A stretch of DNA of 64,000 nucleotides from Perlabentimonas sp034006965 (GCA_034006965.1 JAVERU010000001.1:1-64000), one strand, 5' to 3'. Positions 55,708 through 63,925 are shown, counted from the stretch's first letter. Made by a program: numbers and translations. Notes: a model not told the origin generated them from the sequence alone.

Positions 55708-55715
55708 CAAAGATA
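55708..55715 (-). promoter_or_regulatory. -7 box (TATCTTTG) of the riboswitch-btuB-btuG transcript
   Basis: TATCTTTG on the minus strand matches TAnnTTTG exactly and lies just upstream of the riboswitch, so transcription would begin close to 55700. A standard TTTG -33 element is not obvious. The position relative to the aptamer supports the call. Confidence 0.55.
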
Positions 55716-55779
55716 TGGAAAAAAGGTGGGAATATTATTAGTGGAGTAATTTTTTTGTATCACATGATAATTGTCCTCT

Positions 55780-56545
55780 GCCGCCGTAGGTGGCGAATAG
55801 CGATAACAGGAATTGATCGATTTCAATAACCTTGCCGCCGTAGGTGGCGTATAGCGATAGCACAATAATATTCGTGTTTTTTCAGCACTCCGTGGGGGAC
55901 AATATCAAAACAGAAACATTTAACCATAACCTATAGCACCCCTACGGGGTGCTATTCCCGTTCAATTCCTTTTGCCATCGCTATTTCACCCCTACGGGGT
56001 GACATCCATTGCCGCCGTAGGTGGCGTATAGCGATTGAATCGCCCCAGCGGCCTGCCTGTCGCTGACAGCAGACAGGGGCGAAATAGTGATAGAATATAG
56101 CAACAGACCATTATCCAGCACCCCGTGGGGGTGCCATAGCGATAGCAGCCCATCGAATAGATTCTCCCCGGCCTCGGAGAGGCGAAATAGGGATAGCACA
56201 CGGTTTGCGAAGGATATTCTGCACCCCGTGGGGGACAATATCAAAACAGAAACATTTAACCATAACCTATAGCACCCCTACGAGGTGCTATTCTTGTCCA
56301 ACTCCCTTATGCCATCGCCATTGCACCTCTCCGAGGTGCGAGGACTACCACCGTAGGTGGCATATAGCGATAACAGAGCATAGAATAGGATCTCCTCGCC
56401 CCAGCGGCCTGCCTGTCGCTGACAGCAGACAGGGGCGAAATAGTGATAGAATATAGCAACAGACGATTATCCAGCACCCCGTGGGGGTGCCATAGCGATA
56501 GAACTCGATTTGTGGAGTATGATTAGCACCCCAGCGGGGTGCAAT
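55780..56545. repeat. REP-type palindrome array, left of the second RAYT
   Basis: About a dozen hairpins are spaced 40-70 bases apart with linkers of the AATAGCGATAG type. They include GCCGCCGTAGGTGGC (55780, 55834, 56011), GCACCCCTACGGGGTGC (55936), TCACCCCTACGGGGTGA (55986), CACCCCGTGGGGGTG (56120, 56475) and GCACCCCAGCGGGGTGC (56526). Stem variants are compensated (C:G pairs replaced by T:A). Two copies (56040-56082 and 56396-56438) carry a second palindrome inside the first. About 90 bases at 56140-56230 recur in the right-hand array. No gene is present. Confidence 0.85.
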
Positions 56546-56567
56546 ACCATACCGCCTTTATCCGCAA

Positions 56568-57026
56568 TTACTCAAAAAAATCGAAAACACACTTGGGATT
56601 ATACTCCACCCCAAACTCCTTCAAAAAAGCCAAATACTCCTCCCTAAACAAAATCTTTTTGTGATGGTCCTGTTGATTATCAATATATTCAATCACATTG
56701 GAACGATGTGACATGCTATACGAAAACAAACCATACCCCTCCTGCCACTGAAATTTAAATCTCGACAATTTCTTTTCATTAACAAACGTTGAAGAATCCG
56801 ATTTGATGTCGCGAATTAAAGCCGGAATATCGCAAGGATGCATCCCGAAAAATATATGAATATGGTCTGGCATCGAATTTATTGCTAGCGGTTTATGTTT
56901 TTGATTCACAAGAATTCCACCAATGTACCTATGTAGCTCCTCTCTAAAATCATCTTTAATTAGTGCATCTCGGTGTTTTACAGCAAAAACCAGCTGCATA
57001 GAGATTTGGTAGTAGGGGTTTGCCAT
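56568..57026 (-). CDS. REP-associated tyrosine transposase (RAYT), second family
   Basis: From the ATG at 57026 the protein has 152 residues; an upstream ATG at 57053 would add nine. It is a Y1 transposase with HUH motif HIH (residues 55-57, in MPDHIHIFFGM) and catalytic tyrosine candidate Tyr114 in IEYIDNQQDHH. It is only distantly similar to the RAYT at 22.2 kb, and its flanking palindromes are a different family, as expected if each RAYT keeps its own REP. The frame is intact and the gene sits inside the palindrome array. Confidence 0.88.
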   Translation of the reverse strand: MANPYYQISMQLVFAVKHRDALIKDDFREELHRYIGGILVNQKHKPLAINSMPDHIHIFFGMHPCDIPALIRDIKSDSSTFVNEKKLSRFKFQWQEGYGLFSYSMSHRSNVIEYIDNQQDHHKKILFREEYLAFLKEFGVEYNPKCVFDFFE

Positions 57027-57084
57027 GGCATTATAATTTTGGTCTGTATCCAAAGTTATTGATTTTTTTGTATTATATGATAAT

Positions 57085-58317
57085 TGTCTCTTGCCGCCCT
57101 AGGTGGCAAATAGTGATAGAACAAGAATATTCGTGTTTCTTCACCACCCCAACGGGGTGCAATATCAAATCCAAACACACTCCTCCACAACCTATTGCAC
57201 CCCGCTGGGGTGCTGTTCTTGTCCAACTCCCTTTGCCATCGCTATTGCACCTCTCCGAGGTGCTGTTCTATTCCCTCTCCTAATGCTATCGCTATTGTAC
57301 CCCTGCCTTTGCCGGCCAGGCAGGCCGCTGGGGTACAACACCCTGCCGCCGTAGGTGGTGCATAGCGATTGAATCGCCCCAGCGGCCTGCCTGTCGCTGA
57401 CAGCAGACAGGGGCGAAATAGCGATGGAATATAGCAACAGACGATGTCGAACACCCCGTGGGGGTGCAATAGCGATAGCAGCCCATCGAATAGATTCTCC
57501 CCGGCCTCGGAGAGGCGAAATAGGGATAGCACACGGTTTGCGAAGGATATTCTGCACCCCGTGGGGGTGCAATAGCGATAGAACAAGATTTGCGGAGTAT
57601 AAATAGCACCCCAGCGGGGTGCAATAGCAAAACAGAAACATTCCTCCACAACCTATTGCACCTCTACGAGGTGCTATTCTTTTCCAACTCCCTTATGCCA
57701 TCGCTATTGCACCTCTCCGAGGTGCTGTTCTATTCCCTCTCCTAATGCTATCGCTATTGTACCCCTGCCTTTGCCGGCCAGGCAGGCCGCTGGGGTACAA
57801 CACCCTGCCGCCGTAGGTGGTGCATAGCGATTGAATCGCCCCAGCGGCCTGCCTGTCGCTGACAGCAGACAGGGGCGAAATAGCGATGGAATATAGCAAC
57901 AGACGATGTCGAACACCCCGTGGGGGTGCAATAGCGATAGCAGCCCATCGAATAGATTCTCCCCGGCCTCGGAGAGGCGAAATAGGGATAGCACACGGTT
58001 TGCGAAGGATATTCTGCACCCCGTGGGGGTGCAATAGCGATAGAACAAGATTTGCGGAGTATAAATAGCACCCCAGCGGGGTGCAATAGCAAAACAGAAA
58101 CATTCCTCCACAACCTATTGCACCTCGCTAGCCTGTCTTCGGCAGGGGTGCAATAGCGTTTGAATATAGATAAAAAAGATTGACAGCACCCCTGCCTTAC
58201 TGCCGAAAGGCAGGCAGGTCTACGAAGTGCTTAAAATTTTTGCATTAATCTCTTCAATCGATTTATGCCCTTGTCTGCCAGCCAGGCAGGCTCTACGAGG
58301 GCTGAAATATTAATATT
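57085..58317. repeat. REP-type palindrome array, right of the second RAYT
   Basis: The same hairpin families as on the left (CACCCCGTGGGGGTG, GCACCCCAGCGGGGTGC, GCACCTCTCCGAGGTGC, GCCGCCGTAGGTGG) continue in both orientations with AATAGCGATAG linkers. Nested palindromes based on CCTGCC/GGCAGG interrupt hairpins near 57299-57338, 57376-57417, 57761-57800, 57838-57879, 58121-58151, 58186-58230 and 58268-58302. Open frames of 60-149 codons that cross this region simply read the repeats and are not genes. Confidence 0.85.
57234..58126. repeat. Tandem duplication of 431 bp (period 462) inside the palindrome array
   Basis: Positions 57234-57664 and 57696-58126 appear identical base for base at an offset of 462, separated by a 31-base variable piece. 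Each copy includes two nested palindromes and five to six simple ones. Perfect identity indicates a recent event, or gene conversion. Confidence 0.88.
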
Positions 58318-58426
58318 CTGCACAAAACAATCAAAACAATTGTTTTATTTATTTGTTTTGAAATGCTCAGCTAACCTATAAAAATCAACAGCATACACTC
58401 AAGCCGATAATTATTGTACCACCCAT

Positions 58427-58478
58427 TAAAAAACCTGCCAATCAAAACCCACAAAGTTTGCCTTGGCAGGTTTTTTTT
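58427..58478 (+). terminator. Strong hairpin with T-tract before the esterase gene
   Basis: AAAAACCTGCCAA (about 58428-58441) pairs with TTGGCAGGTTTTT (58463-58476) and eight T residues follow. Since no plus-strand gene lies upstream, it may insulate the esterase gene from transcription through the repeats. A similar ACCTGCC/GGCAGGT hairpin ends the esterase gene. Confidence 0.7.
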
Positions 58479-58556
58479 GTACCTTGTACGTACCAATATT
58501 TATTGAATTGTATCGGTATCCTTTAAATAATCGGCAACCTCAACAAAAGCCCAAAT

Positions 58557-59594
58557 ATGTCAAACCCAAAACATACGGCCATGAACAGAGCTAAACCTTC
58601 AAAACTTCTACTACTTTGTCTCCCCCTTTTGGGGCTGATATTTTCATGCCAGAATCAAGGGGAAGCAGACAGAGTAACCCAATCGGAAATGGGCGAGTAT
58701 GCAGCCCATGCCAAGGGTAAAGTTAAAAGCATTGATATTTCCCAGTTTCCGAAAACCATTGTTGACATTCACTACGCAGCAGGGGACAACCCACGGCAAA
58801 CCCTTGACATCATCTACCCATCGGTGGGTGAAGCTCCCTACAAAGCCATTGTGGTTGTTCACGGGGGTGGTTGGAAGTATGGCGACAAAAGAGCAGAAAC
58901 ACTAGTGCCTATGGTCCAGGCCACAACTCAAGGATACGCTGTGGTATCGTTAAACTATAGGCTATCTGATGAGGTGATATGGCCAAAGCCCCTGCACGAT
59001 GTTAAAGCTGCTATTCGCTTTTTAAGGGCAAAAGGGAAAGATTACGAGCTTGACACAAAGAACATTGTGGTATGGGGCTCCTCTGCTGGAGGGCATATAG
59101 CCATGATGCTGGGAGCTACAAATAATCATCCGGCTTTTGAGAACCTCTCCATGGGCTACGAAAACTTTTCGAGCGCAGTGCAAGGAGTTATTTCATGGTA
59201 CGGCGTAGCCGATATCAGCAGGGTAACCAATCTTGGCTCGCACCCTGCCAATGAGATTATGGGCTTTAATGTGCAGGAGAACTGGGAAAAAACAAACGAT
59301 GCCAACCCAATAAACCTGGTTGGCCCCGATTTCCCTCCTATTCTGCTAGTTCATGGGACCAACGACAAGGTAGTTCCCTATATGCAGTCGGTAAACATGA
59401 AGAACGTGGTGAATGAGGCCACTGGCCGTGAGATTGCCACGCTTATGACCGTTGAGGGCGTTGGGCACGGCGATAACAAGTTCAAAACGGCTGAAAATAT
59501 GAGTAAGTATTTCGACTTTGCTGACAAGATCCTTTACAATGGCAACAACCCATACCGCAGCAAAAACTATATCAGCATAAAAACAACAAGGTAA
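58557..59594 (+). CDS. Alpha/beta-hydrolase (carboxylesterase-like) lipoprotein
   Basis: This 345-residue protein belongs to the BD-FAE/hormone-sensitive-lipase-like alpha/beta hydrolases. The oxyanion motif HGGGW is present, the nucleophile elbow is GSSAGG, the acid lies in HGTNDKVVPY and the histidine in GVGHGD. The N-terminus is a lipoprotein signal with lipobox LIFSC, at residue 31 counted from this start. The ATG at 58581 would give a more standard signal peptide (Cys23). The substrate is unknown; acyl or aryl esters of carbohydrates are typical. It is a single gene framed by two hairpin terminators. Confidence 0.85.
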   Translation: MSNPKHTAMNRAKPSKLLLLCLPLLGLIFSCQNQGEADRVTQSEMGEYAAHAKGKVKSIDISQFPKTIVDIHYAAGDNPRQTLDIIYPSVGEAPYKAIVVVHGGGWKYGDKRAETLVPMVQATTQGYAVVSLNYRLSDEVIWPKPLHDVKAAIRFLRAKGKDYELDTKNIVVWGSSAGGHIAMMLGATNNHPAFENLSMGYENFSSAVQGVISWYGVADISRVTNLGSHPANEIMGFNVQENWEKTNDANPINLVGPDFPPILLVHGTNDKVVPYMQSVNMKNVVNEATGREIATLMTVEGVGHGDNKFKTAENMSKYFDFADKILYNGNNPYRSKNYISIKTTR

Positions 59595-59615
59595 GCTTAT
59601 AAATTAGAGCCTTAC

Positions 59616-59650
59616 AAACCTGCCGACGCAAGATGATCGGCAGGTTTTTT
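59616..59650 (+). terminator. Intrinsic terminator of the esterase gene
   Basis: AAACCTGCCGA (59616-59626) pairs with TCGGCAGGTTT (59637-59647), followed by a T-tract to 59650. It lies 21 bases after the stop codon. Confidence 0.88.
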
Positions 59651-59745
59651 GCAATAGCTCGAACTTTGTTTGCATTACGTTGGCTCAAAAAAAAAGTCAA
59701 ATTTTATATCTTTACCCACATCAACCTTGATAAACTTTCATTTCT

Positions 59746-60918
59746 ATGGATTTTAAAACTATTGAGGTAACCAACGCAAAAACTCGAAAGGAGTTTCTTC
59801 TGCTCCCCATGAGGCTTTATAAAAAAGAGGCAAACTGGATTCGACCCCTCGACCACGACATTGAGGATGTTTTTAACCCTCAAAAGAACAAACACTTCCG
59901 TAACGGCGAGGCCATTAGATGGATTCTGCTAGACGAAAAGGGTAAAACAGTAGGACGTGTAGCGGCATTCATCGACCGTAGCTTGAAAAATAGTGAGCAG
60001 CCAACAGGAGGAATGGGGTTCTTCGAGTGTATCAACAACCAGGTGGCAGCCAATATTCTTTTCGACACCTGCAAGAAGTGGCTTGCAGACAGGGGCATGG
60101 AAGCTATGGATGGCCCAATAAATTTTGGTGAGCGCGACCGCTGGTGGGGGTTGCTGGTGGATGGATTTTACGAACCCAACTACTGTATGGGTTACCACCT
60201 ACCCTACTACAAGATGCTTTTCGAGAAGTATGGCTTTAAAACCTACTTCAAGCAGTTTACTTACCACATGCCCGTTAGCGATAAGCGCATTGATCCTGTG
60301 GTTTGGGAGAAGGCCAAGCGCATTGAGCAAAATCCCGAATACAGGATTACAACCATCAACCGGAAGGAGCTACACAGGTTTGCTGATGACTTTGTTGAGA
60401 TTTTCAACAAGGGTTGGGGCCGATTTGCAGGTGTTGGCAAGATGAAGAGGGCACAGGCCTTGGCGCTTCTCAAATCCATAAAACCCATACTCGACGAAAG
60501 ATTAATCCTTTTTGCCTACCACAACAACCAACCCGTAGGTTTTATAATAATGATCCCAGATCTAAATCAGATTGTTAAACATCTAAACGGTAAGTTTGAT
60601 CTGTGGGCTAAGCTAAAGCTGATGTACCTGCTTAAGGTGAAGAAGAAATGCACCAAGGCCCTGGGCTTAATATTTGGCGTTGTTCCACAGTATCAAGGCA
60701 GGGGAATTGATGGAGCCCTGATTAAAGGATTTGCCAACTGGGCTTTTCGCAACGATTACCCATACACCGATATTGAGATGAATTGGATTGGCGATTTTAA
60801 CCCCACCATGTGCAAAGTGGTTGAGCAAATTGGAGCCAAGGTTTTAAAAACACACGTAACCTATAGGTATATGTTCGATTCGAGTAAAGCGGTTGTCCCG
60901 CCTCGCAGGGTGAGCTAA
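59746..60918 (+). CDS. GNAT-like N-acetyltransferase-fold protein
   Basis: This 390-residue cytoplasmic protein resembles a widespread Bacteroidota family annotated as GNAT-fold or hypothetical. An N-terminal half (about 1-185) contains GRVAAFIDRS, GFFECINNQ and GPINFGERDRWWGLL. A C-terminal GNAT-like half (about 190-380) contains GFIIMIPDLNQ, GVVPQYQGRGIDGALI (acetyl-CoA loop pattern Q-x-x-G-R-G) and MNWIGDFNP. The acceptor substrate is unknown. A near-consensus promoter box (TATCTTTA, about 59719-59726) lies upstream. Confidence 0.75.
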   Translation: MDFKTIEVTNAKTRKEFLLLPMRLYKKEANWIRPLDHDIEDVFNPQKNKHFRNGEAIRWILLDEKGKTVGRVAAFIDRSLKNSEQPTGGMGFFECINNQVAANILFDTCKKWLADRGMEAMDGPINFGERDRWWGLLVDGFYEPNYCMGYHLPYYKMLFEKYGFKTYFKQFTYHMPVSDKRIDPVVWEKAKRIEQNPEYRITTINRKELHRFADDFVEIFNKGWGRFAGVGKMKRAQALALLKSIKPILDERLILFAYHNNQPVGFIIMIPDLNQIVKHLNGKFDLWAKLKLMYLLKVKKKCTKALGLIFGVVPQYQGRGIDGALIKGFANWAFRNDYPYTDIEMNWIGDFNPTMCKVVEQIGAKVLKTHVTYRYMFDSSKAVVPPRRVS

Positions 60919-61100
60919 AATAACCAGAAATACCCTTTAACCTTTACACAAACATTAGTCATACTTTATTATCAAAATTTTATTGAAGAATGGTTAGCTG
61001 CAGATGGCATAAGCTTAACACCACCATCGTTGGCCAACACCAAAAACGTGAAAGGTAAACCTTTGAACCCATCGATTTGCCAAAGTAACAAACGCTTTGC

Positions 61101-61501
61101 TTCGACAACTTTTACTCCATAGCGGGCAATCCAATTGAGGGAACAAATATTCACTGGTCAAAATATAAAGCAAACACCGATAGTACAATCAACCTCTATG
61201 TTGCAAGCAATGATTACAAGCTAGTGCTTGCGGCAGCATAATCGAAACGGAGGGATTCTGGAAGGGTAGCATCGACGTGGAATCAACCTTACCCTTTGAG
61301 CTATTCGTTGGCGGCTCCCAAATTACCGACAGGTACACTGCATCAAGCCGAGCCATTGCTGTTCAAAAGGAAATAAAGCTGCTGGCGGGTAGTTATCTGG
61401 TTATGTTAAAACCACTCGCTGTCGACACGCTCACCAGTCCATCAACATTGAGCTTGGTAGTTAAGCCCTCCTCAGAATTTTCTGTGGATGATGTTGCCCC
61501 A
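61101..61501 (+). pseudogene. Decayed gene fragment with a frameshift, unrecognised family
   Basis: One frame from 61101 to 61241 reads a protein-like stretch (FDNFYSIAGNPIEGTNIHW..., ending NDYKLVLAAA). A second frame then continues at about 61242 (IIETEGFWKGSIDVEST..., later AVQKEIKLLAGSYLVMLKPL) without an upstream start of its own. Joined by a single-base shift they would give a continuous beta-rich protein of about 130 residues without a start codon. The remaining sequence from 60919 to 61100 has no supported gene. This looks like the remains of an ordinary gene truncated when the restriction-modification genes arrived. Confidence 0.45.
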
Positions 61502-61551
61502 CCGCACAGGCGATTTCTTCGCAACAAAAACAGCCTTCGTATTGTCCAGGC

Positions 61552-61582
61552 TTTGATTTTTATAAAAACAACTGTATATTTG
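61552..61582 (+). promoter_or_regulatory. Consensus Bacteroidota promoter of the restriction-modification operon
   Basis: TTTG (61552-61555), a 19-base spacer and TATATTTG (61575-61582) match the TTTG-N19-TAnnTTTG consensus exactly. The predicted start of transcription falls about 5-8 bases later, giving a leader of roughly 25 bases before the controller gene. It is the best promoter match in the window. Confidence 0.75.
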
Positions 61583-61597
61583 ACCTGTTTTGGTCAA
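61580..61597 (+). promoter_or_regulatory. Inverted-repeat operator overlapping the restriction-modification promoter
   Basis: TTGACC (61580-61585) and GGTCAA (61592-61597) are perfect reverse complements around a 6-base spacer. The site overlaps the end of the -7 box and the expected transcription start, so a bound dimer would block RNA polymerase. The adjacent XRE-family protein is the obvious ligand. Confidence 0.65.
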
Positions 61598-61612
61598 GTA
61601 AATTTTTAGTCA

Positions 61613-61906
61613 ATGACAATAGGTCAAAGAATAAGAGAATTAAGAGAAAATGCAGGTATGCGACAAAGAGAACTTGCCGCAAAACTTGAAATAGGGGAAG
61701 GTTTTTTGAGTAAAGTCGAAAATGACCAGAAACAAATAAAAAGGGAAGATTTGCTAAAAATAAGCAACCTATTTAATGTATCAATGAAAGAATTAGAAAC
61801 ATTATGGTTGGCAAACAAAATATACTCCATAGTTTATAAAGAAACTTTGGGTATTGAAGCGTTAAGGGTTGCAGAAGAACAAGTTGAATTTTTAAAAAGT
61901 AAATAA
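61613..61906 (+). CDS. XRE-family transcriptional regulator (controller protein of the restriction-modification system)
   Basis: This 97-residue protein has an N-terminal Cro/C1-type helix-turn-helix at about 5-62 (IRELRENAGMRQRELAAKL, EGFLSKVENDQ) and a helical C-terminal extension. Size and position match controller (C) proteins, which set the timing of methylase and endonuclease expression. Its stop codon is directly followed by the methyltransferase ATG with no gap, so the genes are co-transcribed. An inverted repeat sits on its own promoter, so negative autoregulation is likely. The gene and its neighbours are more AT-rich than the surrounding genome, which suggests acquisition by transfer. 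Confidence 0.87.
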   Translation: MTIGQRIRELRENAGMRQRELAAKLEIGEGFLSKVENDQKQIKREDLLKISNLFNVSMKELETLWLANKIYSIVYKETLGIEALRVAEEQVEFLKSK

Positions 61907-63157
61907 ATGAACGAAAACATTCATTATAATCAGAAACTTAAAGTCCTTGACACTTTTGCTGGAGCAGGTGGCTTTAGTTTAGGTTTTGAAATGAGCGGTT
62001 GTTATAAAATTATTGGTGGTATTGAGTATGACAAATGGGCAGCAGATACTTTTCAATTCAACCACAAAGAATCAAAAGTCCTCGTTGGGGACATACAAAA
62101 CTATTCTGATGAATATCTAAAAGAAACCTTTAATGAAAAACCTGATATAATTCTTGGTGGTCCACCTTGCCAAGGTTTTTCAATTTGCAATAAAAATGCA
62201 GGTGACCCTAAAGACCCTAGGAATTCTCTATTCAATGAATTTATAAGACTTGGTAGGATTTTTAATCCAGAAATAATGATTATGGAAAATGTTCCAAATA
62301 TCATTAAAGCTAAAACTTCAGACAAAAAACTAGTTATAAAAATAATATTAGAAGAGTTAGAGAAACTTGGATACTACACATATCATACAATTTTAAATGC
62401 AACCGATTATGGGGTGCCTCAAATAAGGAAGAGACTTTTTGTCATCGCATCTAAGAAAAAATTATCCAACCCTTTCCCATCTCCCACACATACATTAGGT
62501 ACAACGGAACCAAATCTGTTCAATGATGGTTTAAAAAAGTGCCCAACTTTATGGGATGCAATATCCGACTTACCAGATATTGAAGCTTGGGGCGGTGATG
62601 AAGAAATGGAATACGAAAAACCACCACAAAATCAATATCAAAAATATTTACGAAAAGGCTCTAGTAAAGTTTTCAATAATAAAGCAATGAATCACTCCAA
62701 AAGAATGGTTGAAAGATTTGCGTCAATGGCTTGGGGTCATTCAATTTCTGACGTACCAGACCATTTAAAACCATTAAAAAGGAATGGTAATGGTGAGTTT
62801 TCTGAAAAACTATATGACCAAAATAATAGAAGAATGCATCCAAACAAACCTTGTCATACAGTAGCTGCATCTTTTTATGCTAATTTTGTTCATCCTTACA
62901 AAAACAGAAATTTTACTCCAAGAGAAGGGGCAAGGGTTCAATCTTTCCCCGATTGGTTTATTTTTAAAGGTAAGCCAACTGTTGTTAGCCACAAACTTCT
63001 TGAAAGGGAAGGAAGAAATACTGAAAAACATTTATGCCAATATAATCAAATTGGAAATGCCGTTCCACCATTAATGGCAAAAGCAATTGCAGACAATTTG
63101 GTTTCTCAAATATCCTTAAAAACCGAAAGGCTATGTATGTACACGGAGATAATCTAA
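61907..63157 (+). CDS. DNA (cytosine-5-)-methyltransferase of a type II restriction-modification system
   Basis: This 416-residue C5-methyltransferase has the ordered motifs of the family: motif I DTFAGAGGFSLGF, motif IV GGPPCQGFS with the catalytic cysteine, motif VI MENVPN, motif VIII QIRKRLFVIA, a variable target-recognition region at about 195-310, and motifs IX-X ending QIGNAVPPLMAKAIADNL. It methylates the recognition site so that the endonuclease encoded next cannot cut host DNA. It starts immediately after the controller gene and overlaps the endonuclease gene by 25 bases. Confidence 0.95.
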   Translation: MNENIHYNQKLKVLDTFAGAGGFSLGFEMSGCYKIIGGIEYDKWAADTFQFNHKESKVLVGDIQNYSDEYLKETFNEKPDIILGGPPCQGFSICNKNAGDPKDPRNSLFNEFIRLGRIFNPEIMIMENVPNIIKAKTSDKKLVIKIILEELEKLGYYTYHTILNATDYGVPQIRKRLFVIASKKKLSNPFPSPTHTLGTTEPNLFNDGLKKCPTLWDAISDLPDIEAWGGDEEMEYEKPPQNQYQKYLRKGSSKVFNNKAMNHSKRMVERFASMAWGHSISDVPDHLKPLKRNGNGEFSEKLYDQNNRRMHPNKPCHTVAASFYANFVHPYKNRNFTPREGARVQSFPDWFIFKGKPTVVSHKLLEREGRNTEKHLCQYNQIGNAVPPLMAKAIADNLVSQISLKTERLCMYTEII

Positions 63158-63885
63158 AACAAAAGGAAAGTCATCAGACTAAATATATTGACTTGGAATC
63201 TAAAAAATATTTATCTGAAATTCGCAATAAATACAATAAATGGAGACAACAAAATGAATTATTAAAAGGTCCATATATCAAGTCAAGCTCATCTGATAAT
63301 GATATTTTAGCAAAGAGAGTAAATTTATTTGCTGAATATAAAGACTTTATTGACCAACAAAAGTATGCTGAGAAATTCGATTCTCGCTCAAACCTTCATT
63401 CAAGCGTTTTAGAAGAGTTTATTTACTACCTCTTTAGGGATATGGTTTTTGAGTTTTCAGAATCAGCCCTACTAGGGAAAGCTCACGCCTTTAAAGATAT
63501 TTTCTTTAACTCATCAAATTTCTTTGAAATGGTTACTCATCCAAATGCAAAAATTGAAATAAAAGACCACGATTTTGTAATTGGTGTTAACATTGAAACG
63601 AATATGAATGTTAAAGGAAGTAGTGAAAAACAAACTTCAATTTTGCAAATACCTGCTGTAGCGATAGAATGTAAAACATACCTAGATAAAACAATGCTTG
63701 AAGGTTCATCAACAGCAGCAGAACAACTGAAAATGAAGAATCCAAATGGAATGTATATTGTTGTTTCAGAATGGATAAAACTAACTTCTCAAGTAAATTT
63801 AGGTAAGTATAAAGTTGACCAAATATATATTCTTAGAAAACAAAAAAATACAGATAGGGAAATTAGATATTTAGAATCTTATTAA
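63133..63885 (+). CDS. Type II restriction endonuclease, Bpu10I-like family
   Basis: This 250-residue protein follows and overlaps the methyltransferase gene. A PD-(D/E)XK-type core is suggested by PAVAIECKTYLDKTMLEGSS, where the E-C-K triplet would be the catalytic pair, preceded by acidic positions. NLHSSVLEEFIYYLF and the ECKTYLDKTML segment resemble the Bpu10I-type endonuclease family (PF09549), recognised from memory. The target sequence cannot be read from the protein. Bpu10I itself is a heterodimer, whereas here there is only one endonuclease gene and one methyltransferase, so a palindromic site cut by a homodimer is more likely. Confidence 0.78.
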   Translation: MYVHGDNLKQKESHQTKYIDLESKKYLSEIRNKYNKWRQQNELLKGPYIKSSSSDNDILAKRVNLFAEYKDFIDQQKYAEKFDSRSNLHSSVLEEFIYYLFRDMVFEFSESALLGKAHAFKDIFFNSSNFFEMVTHPNAKIEIKDHDFVIGVNIETNMNVKGSSEKQTSILQIPAVAIECKTYLDKTMLEGSSTAAEQLKMKNPNGMYIVVSEWIKLTSQVNLGKYKVDQIYILRKQKNTDREIRYLESY

Positions 63886-63925
63886 TAAGTGCATAAAATA
63901 GTTAGTGTTTGTCGTTTTTTCTTTT

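Noticed and set aside
57192..58113. Several overlapping open frames of 60-149 codons with cysteine- and proline-rich products
   Set aside because: They read through the palindromic repeats, occur twice because of the tandem duplication, and overlap each other in several frames on both strands.
55780..58317. Possible CRISPR array
   Set aside because: Units vary in stem and spacing, the intervening sequences are themselves repeated, orientation alternates and no cas gene is present.
60972..61154. Minus-strand frame of 60 codons with a protein-like look
   Set aside because: It has no recognisable family and overlaps, on the opposite strand, the start of a better-supported decayed gene. I could not decide which strand carried a gene for 60972-61100.
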